Shown here: positions 36,089 to 48,100 of the stretch, one piece after another
Numbering within the stretch: the stretch's first letter is position 1
Layout: every line of letters begins with the position of its first letter
From: Phycomyces blakesleeanus NRRL 1555(-)
Lineage: Eukaryota > Mucoromycota > Mucoromycetes > Mucorales > Phycomycetaceae
DNA: 64,000 nucleotides
Reading direction: 5' to 3'
NCBI RefSeq assembly: GCF_001638985.1
Contig: NW_017265155.1
Coordinates: 806,001 to 870,000, forward strand
Program-made: the position numbers and the translations under genes
The notes under the pieces: generated by a model
Database searches by the model: none
The model's input: only the letters and a program-made list of their open reading frames with translations
Told to the model about the DNA's origin: nothing

Positions 36089-37549
36089 ATGGAGTCCGCC
36101 CTCAACCCAGAGTTTCTTGACCACAAGCAGCTAGCCAACCTTAGGCTGTACAAGTATGCTGCTGTTGATCGATCCTTCACCACAAAATACGTTCTTAGGC
36201 ACTACTGGGATGTTGCCATTCGTCTGTTTCCCATGTGGATGGCGTAGGTCTTGACCATCCTATGATCAACACAGAACTTATTTCTGCCTTAGACCAAATC
36301 TCATAACTCTCACTGGGTTGATGTTCATGATCATCAATGTCATCCTGACTGTTATTTACCGTCCAGCTATGGATGCTGGTGGTCCAAGTTGGATATACTT
36401 TAGTTATGCAGCTGGTCTGTGGCTGTATTCTACATTCGATAATGTAGACGGACGACAGGCACGTAGAACAGGAACTTCTTCTCCTCTTGGAGAATTATTT
36501 GATCATGGTTGTGACGCACTCAATTGCTCGTTTGCCGCTACTCTCCAAGCGGCTGGCTTGGGAATGGGCCATTCTATGGGAACTGCCTCCATTTATGTAA
36601 TTGCTATGGCTGGATTTTATCTTTCCACTGCTGAAGAATATCACACTGGAGTACTTTATCTTGGTTATGTGAACGCGCCCACAGAAGGAGTAATTTTATC
36701 ATGTGTTATATTTATTTTATCCGGTATCTATGGTAACCAAATGTATTTCTTTTTTGAAAATATTTAAGGATGTTTATCATATTTCATCTTGTAATTGATA
36801 TTGTGTAAATTTGAATAGGTACTTCCATTTGGCAAACACCTTTGGGTAATGTGTTATCCGTTAGATGGGCTTGGTTGGAAGAACAGTCATTGGCTCATGT
36901 TCTCGTGGGATTCATTGGCTGTATGCTTGTGTTTACTCATGTACCTGTCTGGTAAGTGATACTACATCACAAATAATTATGTCTAATCCTCTTCTTATAA
37001 TATCAGTTTCTATGCCATGTACAAGGCCTGTGTTGCCCACAAGAAGCCCTTTTTACGAACTATGATCGTTGAAAACCTGCCAATTGTATCCTACACTGCT
37101 GCCTTCCTTTTCTGGGTCACTTCTCCTTACTCTACTATTTTTTCGGCACAGCATTTTATTCTGTTCGCAATTACCACTGGTATCGTGTTTGGTCGTATGG
37201 CATCCAAGATTATCCTTGCCCATCTCACGAAATCTCCATTCCCCAACTTCACTGTACTCCTTATTCCTTTGTACATTGGGGCGATCCTTGTAAATCTTCC
37301 ACGACTGTCATTTGTGTAAGTTGATTGCATTTTATGAGCGTAATTTTTGTTTGCGATAACTGTTTTTTTTTTTATTGATTATAAAGCGATCCAATCTTGA
37401 CTCCTTCATCCGAGTACTACTTTTTGGCTGGATACTTTGTGTTTGCTTTGGTTGCATATCTGCGCTGGGCTATAATTGTTATTAACAGTTTTTGTTCTTA
37501 CCTTGGAATCCGTTGTCTTGTTATTCCTAAAACCATCAAAACTCAATAA
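36089..37549 (+). CDS. Choline/ethanolamine phosphotransferase (CPT1/EPT1)
   Basis: Last step of the Kennedy pathway: transfers phosphocholine or phosphoethanolamine from the CDP form to diacylglycerol in the ER/Golgi membrane. Five exons (36089-36243, 36293-36732, 36819-36951, 37007-37315, 37387-37549) give 399 residues, the usual family length. The CDP-alcohol phosphotransferase signature runs from about residue 101: DNVDGRQARRTGTSSPLGE followed by LFDHGCDALN, with all its aspartates present. About ten hydrophobic segments follow. The N-terminal NLRLYKYAAVDRSF and PNLITLTGL are typical of eukaryotic CPT/EPT. Intron 1 is only 49 nt. I chose the ATG at MESALNPEFL because homologues start near there; the open frame extends 94 codons upstream. 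Sequence alone does not settle choline versus ethanolamine preference. Confidence 0.94.
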
Positions 37550-37908
37550 TGATAATAATAAAACAAGTAAATGGATAATCAATTAATTCCATTTTTACTG
37601 CAGCAAAATCATTGTACCATTTTGGAAGTCAAGGTGTTAGAGGCTTAGAAAGCCAGTTCGTTAATGTGTGACGTAGAATCCCGCACCCCTGACGATGACT
37701 GGATGTATAGCTGAGTATTATAAAATCTTTAAAAAAACCAACAACCGCGCCTGGCACTCGAGACTTGCAAAAAAGAGAGAAAAAGGCAACGCTTCTTCCT
37801 CCTTCTCGTTCAAAGACACATATTGTAAGTCTATCACGAGAGAATTTTACGGCAGTTTATGCCAATGAGAGTTATTTTTCCTTATTTATCCAATGTCATG
37901 TATAGCCA
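37550..37908. other. Spacer and ATP4 promoter
   Basis: No gene seen between the phosphotransferase stop and the Atp4 start. The middle part (about 37640-37790) is of mixed composition with CTCGAG and CGCGCC-like words, and probably holds the Atp4 promoter; a possible 5' UTR splice donor, GTAAGT, lies at about 37825 with an AG at about 37905 just before the ATG. Confidence 0.45.
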
Positions 37909-39109
37909 ATGGCTTTCAGATTGTTGACCAAGGGCGCTGCTGGTAAGGACCTTGACTTTTTCTTTCCTTATTCTTTTCGTTCAATTATACACACACGAAG
38001 ATTCCTCTGCTTTTAAACGCGTGCTCGTGTATGCAATCTTAATGCACAATTTTATATTTTTACGATTTTTCAGTTTATTGACTTACCATTTTCGTTTTCT
38101 ATTCTTAGCCGCTGCCATCTCCCGTCCCATCGTTAGTGCTTCCCGCAAGTCTCTCGGTGCCACTGCGTAAGTCGAAAAAAAAACAAATAATTAATTCACT
38201 CGACATCACTCAATTAAACGTGCAATTGTATTTACGCTCGACAGTGTCCGTCACTACTCTACCCCAACCAAGGAGGGTAAGTCGAATTATACAATAATTG
38301 AATAGATATAAAATATAAGAAGAAAAGAACAGCCTGTCTGATAACATCGTAAAGTTGATCCCAAGACAAAGGCCAACAGCATCATTGACTCCCTTCCCGG
38401 AAACTCCTTCGTTTCCAAGACTGGTTTCGTCACTCTTAGCACTGGTGCTGCCACCTTCTTGATCTCCAAGGAGATCTACGTCTTGAATGAGGAGACTCTT
38501 GTTCTCGTCGCTTCTCTCGGTCTCCTTGGTGTACTCCTCAAGTACGTCCGTGAGCCCTTCACCACCATGGCCAACGACCACATCTCCGTACGTTTATATA
38601 TAAGCCTATATAAAAAATGGAATTTGGACAGGTTTACTTATCATTGTGTTGTGTTGTGGATAAACAGCGTATCAAGAACATCTTGGTTCAGGCCCGTGAT
38701 GACCACAAGTCTGCTGTCCAGGAACGCATCAACGAGGTTGGTCAGATGAAGGATTTGGTTGATGTTACCAAGTCTCTCTTTGCTATCTCTCGCGAGACTG
38801 CTGAGTTGGAGGCCGAAGCCTTTGTATTGAAGCAGCAGGTTGCTGTTGCCCATGAGCTCAAGACCACTCTTGACTCCTGGGTCCGCCACGAGGCCAGCGT
38901 CCGTGAGCGTGAACAGAAGCAGTTGGCTGCTTACTTGATTGAGAAGATCCAGAAAGATTTGCAGGATCCCAAGGTCCAGCAGCAGATCCTCGACCAGGCC
39001 GTTTTGGATGTCCAGAGTAAGTTATTCTAATATATATGTATATAGAAATAAGGCATTGACAAACTTTACTTTTTTCTTACTATTCATAGAGCTCGCCAAG
39101 ACTGCTTAA
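37909..39109 (+). CDS. ATP4: Mitochondrial ATP synthase subunit b (Atp4)
   Basis: Peripheral-stalk subunit of the F1Fo ATP synthase, linking the membrane sector to F1. Six exons (37909-37942, 38109-38166, 38245-38276, 38355-38587, 38668-39016, 39090-39109) give 241 residues, matching yeast Atp4. The first three very short exons encode the import presequence (MAFRLLTKGAAAAISRPIVS... ending near VRHYS). The mature part has two hydrophobic segments (FVTLSTGAATFLISKEIYVL; TLVLVASLGLLGVLL) and then a long amphipathic helix (RIKNILVQARDDHKSAVQERINEV onward) to the end. The gene is densely interrupted at its 5' end only. Assignment is firm. Confidence 0.95.
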
Positions 39110-39411
39110 GACATTCATTGTACATCCAAAATAAACATTCAAAAATCACACTTGTGAATTGTTACAAATTGTATTCCTTTCTTCTCTCCTTTGCCAAGAA
39201 AAATATTTAGAAAAAGATTAACTGGATATGCCCTTTACCTTAAACAGTGTATATTTTTATGAAGATGATCTTATATTACTTCTTACGCATTACCAATTGT
39301 CTATAATCCCACCGCTCGAAATCCAATGCTATGAACTTATTGTGCTTTGTCTTAATTTTCCATTCCTAATTCAAGCCGAAATCTTATTGTCTGAGTGTAA
39401 AACATTTAATA

Positions 39412-39779
39412 CAGTTGGTGTGGACAGACTAAAAGTTCAAAAAAAAAGGGCATAAAAAGGGCAAAATAAGTTCAAAATAAACTTAGCCAATCAGACTAAT
39501 CTATAACTGCCTACACTTTTTTTTTAAAAAAAAGTTCAAAACAAGTTCAAGTACGTATCAGGTAAACTTGTGCTTATGATGCTGTCACTGTCATTAAGTA
39601 GAAATCTTTTATTGCGCTTTCTCCTAGGCTTTGCATTATATAGCACATCTTTCAATCAAAAGCATGCTCTTCTTCTCAATCCAAGTGGCAATGGAAGAAA
39701 ACTAGCCAATCAGAGCCGTGCAGAAATTTTGCCCTTTCTTTACCCTTTTTTTGAACTTTTAGTCTGTCCACACCAACTA
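39412..39779. mobile_element. Tc1/mariner-like MITE
   Basis: A 368-base non-coding element bounded by long terminal inverted repeats. The left end reads CAGTTGGTGTGGACAGACTA and continues through AAAAGTTCAAA; the right end is its reverse complement over about 30 bases (39745-39779), with one mismatch at the outermost base. It is flanked on both sides by TA (39410-39411 and 39780-39781), the target duplication of Tc1/mariner elements. Inside, a GCCAATCAGA word occurs twice as a direct repeat (about 39486 and 39704), and both subterminal parts are A/T-rich with AGTTCAAAA words. No transposase frame is present, so it would move only with enzyme from a full-length relative. It sits between ATP4 and the TFIIE-beta gene. 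Confidence 0.88.
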
Positions 39780-39920
39780 TAATTTTTTTACTTGCCTAAA
39801 TCTATAAATTTTGAACAGTCATTTTTGGTTATTATTTTTTTTTATATATATTTTTTACATAAAACTCATACGCACACTCATACACATACACACATATATA
39901 TACATACATACATCTTTACA

Positions 39921-41151
39921 ATGTCTCTGTCAGATCAAGTAAAAAAGTTTAAGAATACTCTCACTGCAAATACTGGTCTTGGTGTTAAGCGAACAGCTAA
40001 TGCAGCTCATCTTAATGAAAATACTCCTTCTGTGGGCTACATTGCCAACAACACAAAAGCATCATATGAATTATCAAGCCAAGAAGCCCGAAAGAGGGCA
40101 AAGAAAGCTACTGGTACTATATACATCCACATGTGTACGTGTGTGTGTGTGTTGATAGCCTCTTCTAGTCTATTCACAGCCTGCCAATACTGGCACTGGG
40201 CATCATGCCATGAGTCAGCTTTATACTGTCATTCAATTCCTAAAGGATTGTGATAATCCACAGTCAGTAGTTAGCATTGGGACAAGAACAAAAGTGGACA
40301 TTACACGAAATCAGGCACTATGGGACAAATTGGTTCAAAATAGCAAGATTGAATATAATCCAGTAAACAAGACCTTTGCTTACAAGGTAAGTTTGAGTCA
40401 CTTACTAATATTTATTATATAAACATATGCCAAATAAACGCACAAGTCTCATTCAATTTTGTAATATATATATATATTGGGTTCTTTTTATTTTTCATGT
40501 TCTACTATTATCACTACTACTACTACTACTGCTGCTGCTGTCACTTTAGCCCACCTACCAAATCAAGAGTAAAGATGACCTGTTGTCTCTCCTTACTTCA
40601 AAAAAGAATGAAGGAGGAATGGATTATAAGGATCTTAAGGATTCATATTCTAAATTGGCCAATGCAGTAGAGGAGCTTGCGAATGAGGGGAGAATACTTG
40701 TGATTCGTAACAAAGATGGAAATCCTCGAGTCTTGTTCTACAATGATATGCAATACAACACATTTATTGACCAAGGTAAGTTCGTTTAATTATTAACATA
40801 TGAGAATTGAGGCTAATTGATCCGTAGACTTTCAAAAGATGTGGGCAGATATTGCTATACCAGATGAAACTGATCTCCCAAAAGCCCTTGAAGATGGTTC
40901 GTCACTGTTAAGGTTATATAATAGACTAGGTTACTAATGTAAATTTGATTAGCTGGTCTCAAAACCATGGAAGTATTTGAGAAGAAGGTGGTCTCAGAGG
41001 TAAATTAACATCATTTTATTAAATACAACCTACTAATTTGTTTGAGTAGGCTCGACCAAAGCGATCAAAGACTCGCAACAAGAAGATCAAGATTACCAAC
41101 ACTCATCTTTCACACATCGATTTATCCAAGGATTATGTTCCCAAGAAATAA
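39921..41151 (+). CDS. TFA2: Transcription factor IIE beta subunit
   Basis: General transcription factor for RNA polymerase II; with TFIIE-alpha it recruits TFIIH and helps promoter opening. Six exons (39921-40113, 40169-40386, 40550-40775, 40828-40896, 40953-40999, 41050-41151) give 284 residues, similar to human GTF2E2. Visible parts: a basic N-terminus (SLSDQVKKFKNTL, EARKRAKKA), a first winged-helix domain (SQLYTVIQFLKDCDNPQSV... DKLVQNSKIEYNP), a second winged helix (DLLSLLTSKKNEGGMDYKDLKD... RILVIRNKDGNPRVLFYND), the conserved DFQKMWADIAIPDETDLPKAL, and a basic C-terminus (RPKRSKTRNKKIKITN). Exon 2 was placed at 40169 because the next acceptor (40179) breaks the frame. Confidence 0.92.
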
Positions 41152-41788
41152 TAACCTTGTGTTCTTTTATTCGTACATATTTAGCTATAACGTATAGATC
41201 CATTTCAGATATGGCAAAAAGAAATATATCTTTTTGAACTTTTTGCCTCTGGTAACCATATTTACAGAATGTTAACTATCGATAAATAAGTTCTTTACTA
41301 GTGTGTGCATACATATGTGGGGATGTATGATATTCTTATTATTATTACAAAGATTTTCTATCAATGAAATCTGTGTATAATCTTTTGCTGTTTTTAGCAG
41401 AATCAACTTATTGAATCATTGAAATTACTAATTCTTTTCCGGCCTGTACCATTTAAAATATCCTCGTATCCTTTAATTGCAACTTATCAAATTAAAAGAA
41501 GCAATGAAGAACTGAAGGCCAAAAAATAACTTTATTTATTATAAAACATGGTATTTAATGATAGATTTTGGTACGAACTTATAGTATATTAAGAGTATTG
41601 TTTGTGGTTCCTTTTTTTTCAACATGGCTCTCTAAACATGGTTGCCTTAGCTGTTCTAGAAGTAGTTTGCATTATTTTCATGCATTGTTAATTAATATTT
41701 TGGAGAATACAAGATATTTACTCCATTTGTAAACAAAATAGCTAATGTGACTTGGTTGGATTACAGAAAACAGAGTAAAAAGTTAAGG
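41152..41788. other. AT-rich spacer
   Basis: Between the TFIIE-beta stop and the small PIG-Y-like gene. Very A/T-rich, without long repeats or open frames of interest. It should hold a terminator for the first gene and the promoter of the second. Confidence 0.6.
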
Positions 41789-42215
41789 ATGTGTTTAGTT
41801 TATCACGCCGGAATGCAGACTCATCGTCGTCGTTCTTCAAAGTCTGTTCTCTTGCCCTGTGCATCTCCGAATGTAGCTGGACAGATCTATGCTCGGAGGA
41901 TGACCGTTCATCTTCCAGAAACACTTCCGGATACTACTTATTTGTGGGGTTATTTTTTACTTATTTCAACATGGTTAATCTTCTTTATCACGATGTACTC
42001 GCTGATTGGAAGTCATTGGATGCCGGTGACTAATAACAAGGCATGACAATTGGGAAAAAAAGTTCCGATAAAAGAATCTAATCTTCTTAATGCAGGTTTT
42101 GGATTGGATCCGAGACGATGACTATTATTGCTATGTGGTTCCAGTCACTGCTGTGGTATTCATATACTTTGTAGTCTGTAATTGGATGGGCATGAAGTTC
42201 TTCCGACATAATTAA
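41789..42215 (+). CDS. PIG-Y-like subunit of GPI-GlcNAc transferase
   Basis: A small two-pass membrane protein, about 118 residues, from two exons: 41789-42025 and 42096-42215. The first hydrophobic segment is TTYLWGYFLLISTWLIFFITMYSLIG, written here in parts as YLWGYFLLIS and TWLIFFITMYS. The second exon encodes YYCYVVPVTAVVFIYFVVC and ends in NWMGMKFFRHN. That ending closely resembles the C-terminus of vertebrate PIG-Y (WMGxKxFRHN), a subunit of the ER complex that starts GPI-anchor synthesis. The N-terminal ~45 residues are Ser/Arg-rich. The splice donor is ambiguous: a GT donor after SHWMP (used here) or a GC donor 15 bases later would both keep the frame. The start could also be the later ATG at 41813. 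Confidence 0.72.
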
Positions 42216-42597
42216 TGATGTAAAAATGCCTACTGTACGCTCTTTTTCAGCCGTTTGATTTGTTTATTATTTCTATTGTTATTGCTATTGTTATTATCAT
42301 CATCATTGTTGTTATTGTTGCTTTCTATAGCTTGCTCCCAAAAAAAAGGCAACCCCTTTGAGGTCGGACCATCAAATAAAATGAGGGACCTGACCCTTTT
42401 CGAATTTCTTGCCCACGCCTTTCCTTTTCCAACAGCCAAACTCCAGTCTATTGACCTAAAAGAAAATAAACAACAAACCTCTTGCTCTCTCTCTTTCTCT
42501 CTTTCTCTCTCTGCTTTGCCTTATTTTCCTTTTATAGGCAATAAAATCTGTCCTTCCCTCTTTACTACCCAACAATAGTACACAGCTACAACGAAAT
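42216..42597. other. Spacer and casein kinase promoter
   Basis: No gene seen. It contains an ATT/TTG trinucleotide-rich patch (about 42265-42325) and a CT-rich tract (about 42480-42515) about 80-120 bases before the kinase ATG, similar to pyrimidine tracts seen ahead of other highly expressed genes in this window. Confidence 0.55.
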
Positions 42598-44622
42598 ATG
42601 GCTCTTGAAGGGCGAGATATCCGGATAGGCAACAAGTACAAGCTCGGCCGAAAGATTGGCGCAGGATCTTTTGGAGAGATTTACTTGGGTATATACATAC
42701 ATACATACATACATACATACATACATACATACATAAACTCATAGATACAATTATATAAAGATACATATAAAAAGAGAAATTATTGTTTTGGCTCTTGTCT
42801 TGAATAGGGGTCTTTTTTTTATTATTATTTCTCGTCGTGTTCTTCTTGTTATGCTCTTTATATAGGGGAAAACTTAGTTTCGGTTTGCTGACCCCTCTTA
42901 TGCACCATATAGGATCCAACATTGTCAGTGGAGAAGATGTCGCTGTGAAGATGGAGAACATCAGGGCAGCTCACCCGCAGCTGGAATACGAAGCCCGAGT
43001 TTACAAAACATTGGCAGGCGGTGTTGGTATTCCGTTTGTGCGATGGTATGGCAAAGAGGTCGATCACAATGTGCTAGTGATGGACCTCCTTGGCCCTTCA
43101 ATGGAAGATTTATTCAATTACTGTAAGCGACGCTTTTCTCTCAAGACAGTCCTCCTCCTGGCAGACCAATTAGTGAGTAAAAAGAAAAAGGGGTCGAAGA
43201 GTGAAGGGGGGCGAACACTAAAGCATGATTTAATGGTTGTATTTGATTTATAGCTATCGCGTGTCGAATACGTCCACTCCAAAGGTATCTATTTTTTTTC
43301 GATCTAATTTCAAAAGCAATTATGATCTCACGCGTATTGATTCCTTTTAGGTTTTATCCATCGTGACATTAAGCCTGACAACTTCTTGATGGGTATCGGA
43401 AAGCGAGGCAACCAGGTCAATATGATTGACTTTGGTTTAGCTAAGCGGTTCAGAGACCCAAAAACCAACACACACATTCCCTACAGAGAAAACAAGAATC
43501 TGACAGGAACACCGCGCTATGCAAGCGTAAATACTCATCTGGGGATTGGTAATATATTTAGAGATCAGTTAATGAATCGGCTTGTGATATATACAAAAAT
43601 ATCTAATAATTGATGCTGTAGAACAATCTCGACGCGATGATCTTGAATCTCTGGGTTACATTTTGGTATACTTCTGCCGAGGTCAACTACCATGGCAGGG
43701 CATCCGTGCTCGGAATAAGAAAGAGAAATATGATAAGATCATGGAAAAAAAGATGACAACCTCGGCTGATCAACTCTGTCGAGGGCTTCACCATGAATTT
43801 ACGGTCTATCTTAATTACGTACGCTCTCTGCGTTTTGACGATAAGCCTGATTACTCGTATTTACGTAAATTGTTCCGTGATCTGTTCGTCCGTGAGGGAT
43901 TTCAGTACGACTATGTGTTTGATTGGACCATAAAAAAGATTGTGAGTTGCAATTATTGATGATCAGTAATTATTGATGATTGATGTTCATCTCTTGTGTC
44001 TATAGCAGGAAAAGAAATTATCAGAGAGCGCCAGCTCACTTCCGTCAGACTCTGCCTTGTACACAGCTACTCCATCTGCACAGCCTTATGATTCCGCTGC
44101 ATTGCCACATGCTGGCCAGAGGCGTCAGGTCATCAATCCAGCCGGATTTCCACCCTCTGTAGCCCATCGTATCCTTCCCCAACCCCATCACTACCGTGCC
44201 CAAGAACCCAAATCAGCCGATACCTCAAAGTGCCTTGACGACGTCATGCTCCAATACCAGCAGCAGCAAAAGATCCTTCAGCATCACCAGCAACCACAAC
44301 AACAGCAGCAGCAACAGTATTCTACTCCTCAATCACAGTCTTTACAACAATCTAGTATGCCTCAGGACCATGCCTATCTCGCAAGTTATGGATACAATAC
44401 TAGTTCATCCAGCCCTAATGCAAACGGTAGGCCGCTCCGTGACCCAAGTCAGCAAGTTGCAGGTAAATACAAATACAAATACAAAATATAAATATAGTAT
44501 ATATTAATATCAATATTAATAATATTTCGATTTTAAAATTACCAGCTAAAAATAATTACTTTTAAATTGCTTGATCATTAGAACGATTGCCTCGCTGTGG
44601 TGCTTATTTCTTCGAACCCTAA
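42598..44622 (+). CDS. HRR25: Casein kinase 1, delta/epsilon (Hrr25) type
   Basis: Ser/Thr protein kinase. Seven exons (42598-42688, 42913-43172, 43254-43284, 43351-43548, 43622-43941, 44006-44462, 44582-44622) give 465 residues. Kinase landmarks: glycine loop [12 protein letters not shown], catalytic Lys43 in [14 protein letters not shown] at 131-138, DFG at 154-156, and the CK1-specific [27 protein letters not shown] in place of the usual APE. The domain ends near YDYVFDW; a Gln/His/Ser-rich tail ([20 protein letters not shown]) follows. There is no C-terminal double cysteine of the plasma-membrane Yck type, so an Hrr25/CK1-delta role (DNA repair, trafficking, segregation) is more likely. 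Exon 6 starts at a TAGCAG tandem acceptor that could add or drop one Gln. The last short exon ([13 protein letters not shown]) is the least certain. Confidence 0.93.
42697..42735 (+). repeat. CATA tetranucleotide microsatellite in kinase intron 1
   Basis: About nine perfect CATA/ATAC tetramers directly after the first splice donor of the casein kinase gene. Length variation here would change intron 1 only. Confidence 0.9.
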
Positions 44623-44977
44623 ACATCCCCCCCCCCCCTTTTTTTTTCAATTTTCATCTCGCTCAAACACACATGCCATTAATATCAAGAATTATAGTCA
44701 TAAGGTCTTATATATATATTATTTTTTTGAAGAGAAGTTCTCCAATTTATATTCTTTAGACTTCTTCTTCTTCTTCTTCTCTCCCTCGCTTTCTTGTTAT
44801 CCTTTTTTCTTTCTTTCTCCAGCTACATATTTCGTCGGATACTTTTTTGTCCAAGCCAATCAATAAATCATAAGCTTTGTTTCATTCAAATCAAGTCAAC
44901 CCACAGAGCAAGAATATCACACACTTTCTTTACAAATGATTCTCTCATAAAATATATTTAAAAGTATGAAGGGGAGG

Positions 44978-45011
<34 letters not shown>

Positions 45012-45163
45012 AAGTGTGTGTGTGGGAGGAGGTTTTTTTTGTTTTCTACAGTGACAAGAAAATATATATAAAAAAAAGGAGGCAGTCCTTAAGAGGTTTG
45101 TCGTCGCCCCAGTCATTCCCTCATTGTTTACGTCTGCTTTGGTTCAACATAAGGGCTTTTTTT
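44623..45163. other. Spacer between convergent kinase and RPB2
   Basis: The 3' regions of casein kinase 1 (plus) and RPB2 (minus) meet here. Contents include poly-C/poly-T (about 44628-44648), CTT repeats (about 44760-44782) and a TG dinucleotide run (about 44981-45025). No gene seen. Confidence 0.65.
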
Positions 45164-48100
45164 TTAGTTATCAGTTTCTACGAACATGCGAGGTGCAATA
45201 TTCATAGCCATAAGCTCCTGGAACAAGAGCTTACAAGCATAAGGGATGTGTATCTGTGAAATTCTGGTCTTGTTCTTGCACGAACGACATTCAAAGTTGT
45301 TCTTCTTCAAGTTTGCAATAGCCATCAAACCACAGATATCACACACATGCACCCGGTAGGCATCTGAAGCGTCGAACAAACGTTCCTATAGACACAAAAA
45401 CGTGAGTCCCTATTTTTTATAGTATATCTAAGCCCTAAAATCCGACTTTACCTTTAAGAACTGGGCTACGCCGTGACTGATCATACAATCTCTCTCCATC
45501 TCACCGAAACGCAAACCACCATCTCTCGAACGACCTTCAACAGGCTGTCGTGTCAAAATTTGGACAGGTCCTCTGGCTCTACTGTGAATCTTGTCATCTA
45601 CCATGTGCTTCAGGCGCTGATAATATGTAGGTCCCAAGAATACTTGTACATTAAGCTTGCGTCCAGTAAAGCCGTTGTACATAACCTCGAAACCTCTCTG
45701 CTGATAACCCTCCAATGTCAATGCATGTGAGATAGCCTCAACTGTAACCTCAGTAAACGGAGTGGCATCACCCTCGTTACCCGATAAGGTTGAGACCTTA
45801 CCAAGCAAACACTCGATCAAATGCCCGATAGTCATACGGGAAGGAATGGCGTGGGGGTTGATAATAAGATCAGGTGTAATACCCTCTGCAGAGAATGGGA
45901 AATCCTCTTGGCGATATGTCATACCAATTGTACCCTTTTGTCCGTGACGAGAAGCAAACTTATCTCCCATTTGTGGCACACGAGTGGATCTTACTCGTAC
46001 TTTGACGAATTTAAGACCATCCTGATTGGTTGTAAGCATTACTTGATCCACAATACCGGTCTCTGTGCTGCGCAACGGTGTTGAGGCATCGCGCTTGTTG
46101 TGTGTCTGGGTACGTTGTCCAAGCTCTTCAGATTCTGCTGGAATAGGCGCAGTCTTTCCAATAATAATATCATCACCCGAAACACGCGTACCAGGCGCAA
46201 TCAGACCATCCTCTTCAAGTTTCTCGTACGTACCGTGCTTCAAACGAAGAGTCGAATCGCGCGTAGGTTTCTCAAACTCTTCCATAAACATCATACCAGC
46301 CTTCTTCTCTGCATCCATATAAGTACGGAAGAAAAGTGATCTAAAGAGACCACGATCGATACTGCTCTGATTCATAATAACCGAATCTTCTTGGTTGTAA
46401 CCAGAGTAACAGAGAATAGCTACAACTGCATTTTGGCCGGCTGGCAGTTCACGGAAACGAAGGAACTCCATGGATCGAGTAGTAGTGAGTGGTTTTTGAG
46501 GGTAGTAAAGAATATTGGCCATGGTATCCATACGAGTCTGGTAGTTTGTTAAGTAGACACCCATAGCCTGCTTACCCATTGCAGATTGATATGTATTACG
46601 TGGAGACTGGTTGTGATCAGGGAAAGGAATAATACTGGCACAAATACCGAGAATCATACTAGGATGAATCTCACAGTGAGTCCAGGTGTGCGAGTAGGCA
46701 CCTGTCTGACTCTTGACACGACTAGCTAAATCACGTTCCTCTTGAAGAGGTGCGCCAAACTGAGCGGCCATGCGTGCCTCAACAAGATCTTCTGGTGTCA
46801 TACAAATCATTGCTGTCTCTTCTTCGTCGGCATCAACATATTCTACAATACCGTCCGAAATCATATCCTGCCAGCGGTAACTGTCTTCGGGATCTTGCAA
46901 GCGACTAAGGTGATCGCGAGTCAATCTCAATTGCTGATCTTGTACCAAGAAGAGGGGGCGACAGCATCGACCTGCGTCTGTATACATTCGTAATTCCTTT
47001 TCCCTGATGTCTCGTACAATACTAACTTCGGGGGAGATATCGACTGAACGACGCATAGACTTGAGAGAATTAACAAGCTCTCCTGGATCACGATGAACAC
47101 CGATCCAAACACCGTTCACAAACACCTTGGTGGCATCAGGAATATTGTTTGCACTCAGTTCTTCCAAGTTTTCCATAGCCCATTCCTCCAAGAACATGAT
47201 AAGAGGGGTTGCAGCAGAACCCACAGAAATATACGACATCAAAGCCAAGTTCTTTACCAAACCACATGCCTGACCTTCGGGCGTTTCTGCAGGGCACACC
47301 AGTCCCCAGTGGGTATTATGCAACTGACGGGGCTTGGCGATCTTACCATCTCTGCCAATGGGTGTGTTACACCGACGCAAATGGGAGAGAGTAGAAGCAA
47401 ATGTATATCTGTTCAATACTTGAGATACACCTGCTCTTGCCTGCATTGCTTTCTTCTGGTCACCCCAGTTACCAGTAGCCAAAGAATACTTGAGACCATT
47501 AGTGATAGTATTCGACTTGACAGCCAAGGTCAAGTTGAATTCGCGACTAGATTCGATACACTAGAATCAAACAATATAAGTAACTTGTCCTATTGCAATT
47601 AGATAAATTGTATAATAAAACCTTTTGTAAATATTTGGCAACATCCTTGGTCAACTTCTTGAACAGGAGGCGGAAAAGACCAGCCATCAAAGGACCTGCG
47701 AGATCCATACGCTTCTTTCCGTAATGATCACGATCATCAAGCTCACGTCGTTCAAGAGCAGCCAGCAAAAGTCGATGGATCATGTAACCAAAGAAGTATG
47801 ATTTACGAGTCTCTGTCTTGTATGCAGTGCCAACGTGAGGTAAAAGCTCTTTTTGGAGAATTTCGGTGGCATATTTTGTACGTCTCTCGCGAGTGGCGCC
47901 CACGGTTGTTCCTCTCTTTCCGATAAAATCAAGGGCAACGTCCTGATCCTGGATGACAAAAGCTTCTTCAATCGATGGTTTCAACATTTCAAGCATCTCA
48001 TAATCGTTTCTATCATAACAAATGTGTTCCAAAACATCGCGATCTGCCACTTGTCCGAGAGCACGGAATACGATAACAATAGGAATGTCGGAACGAATGT

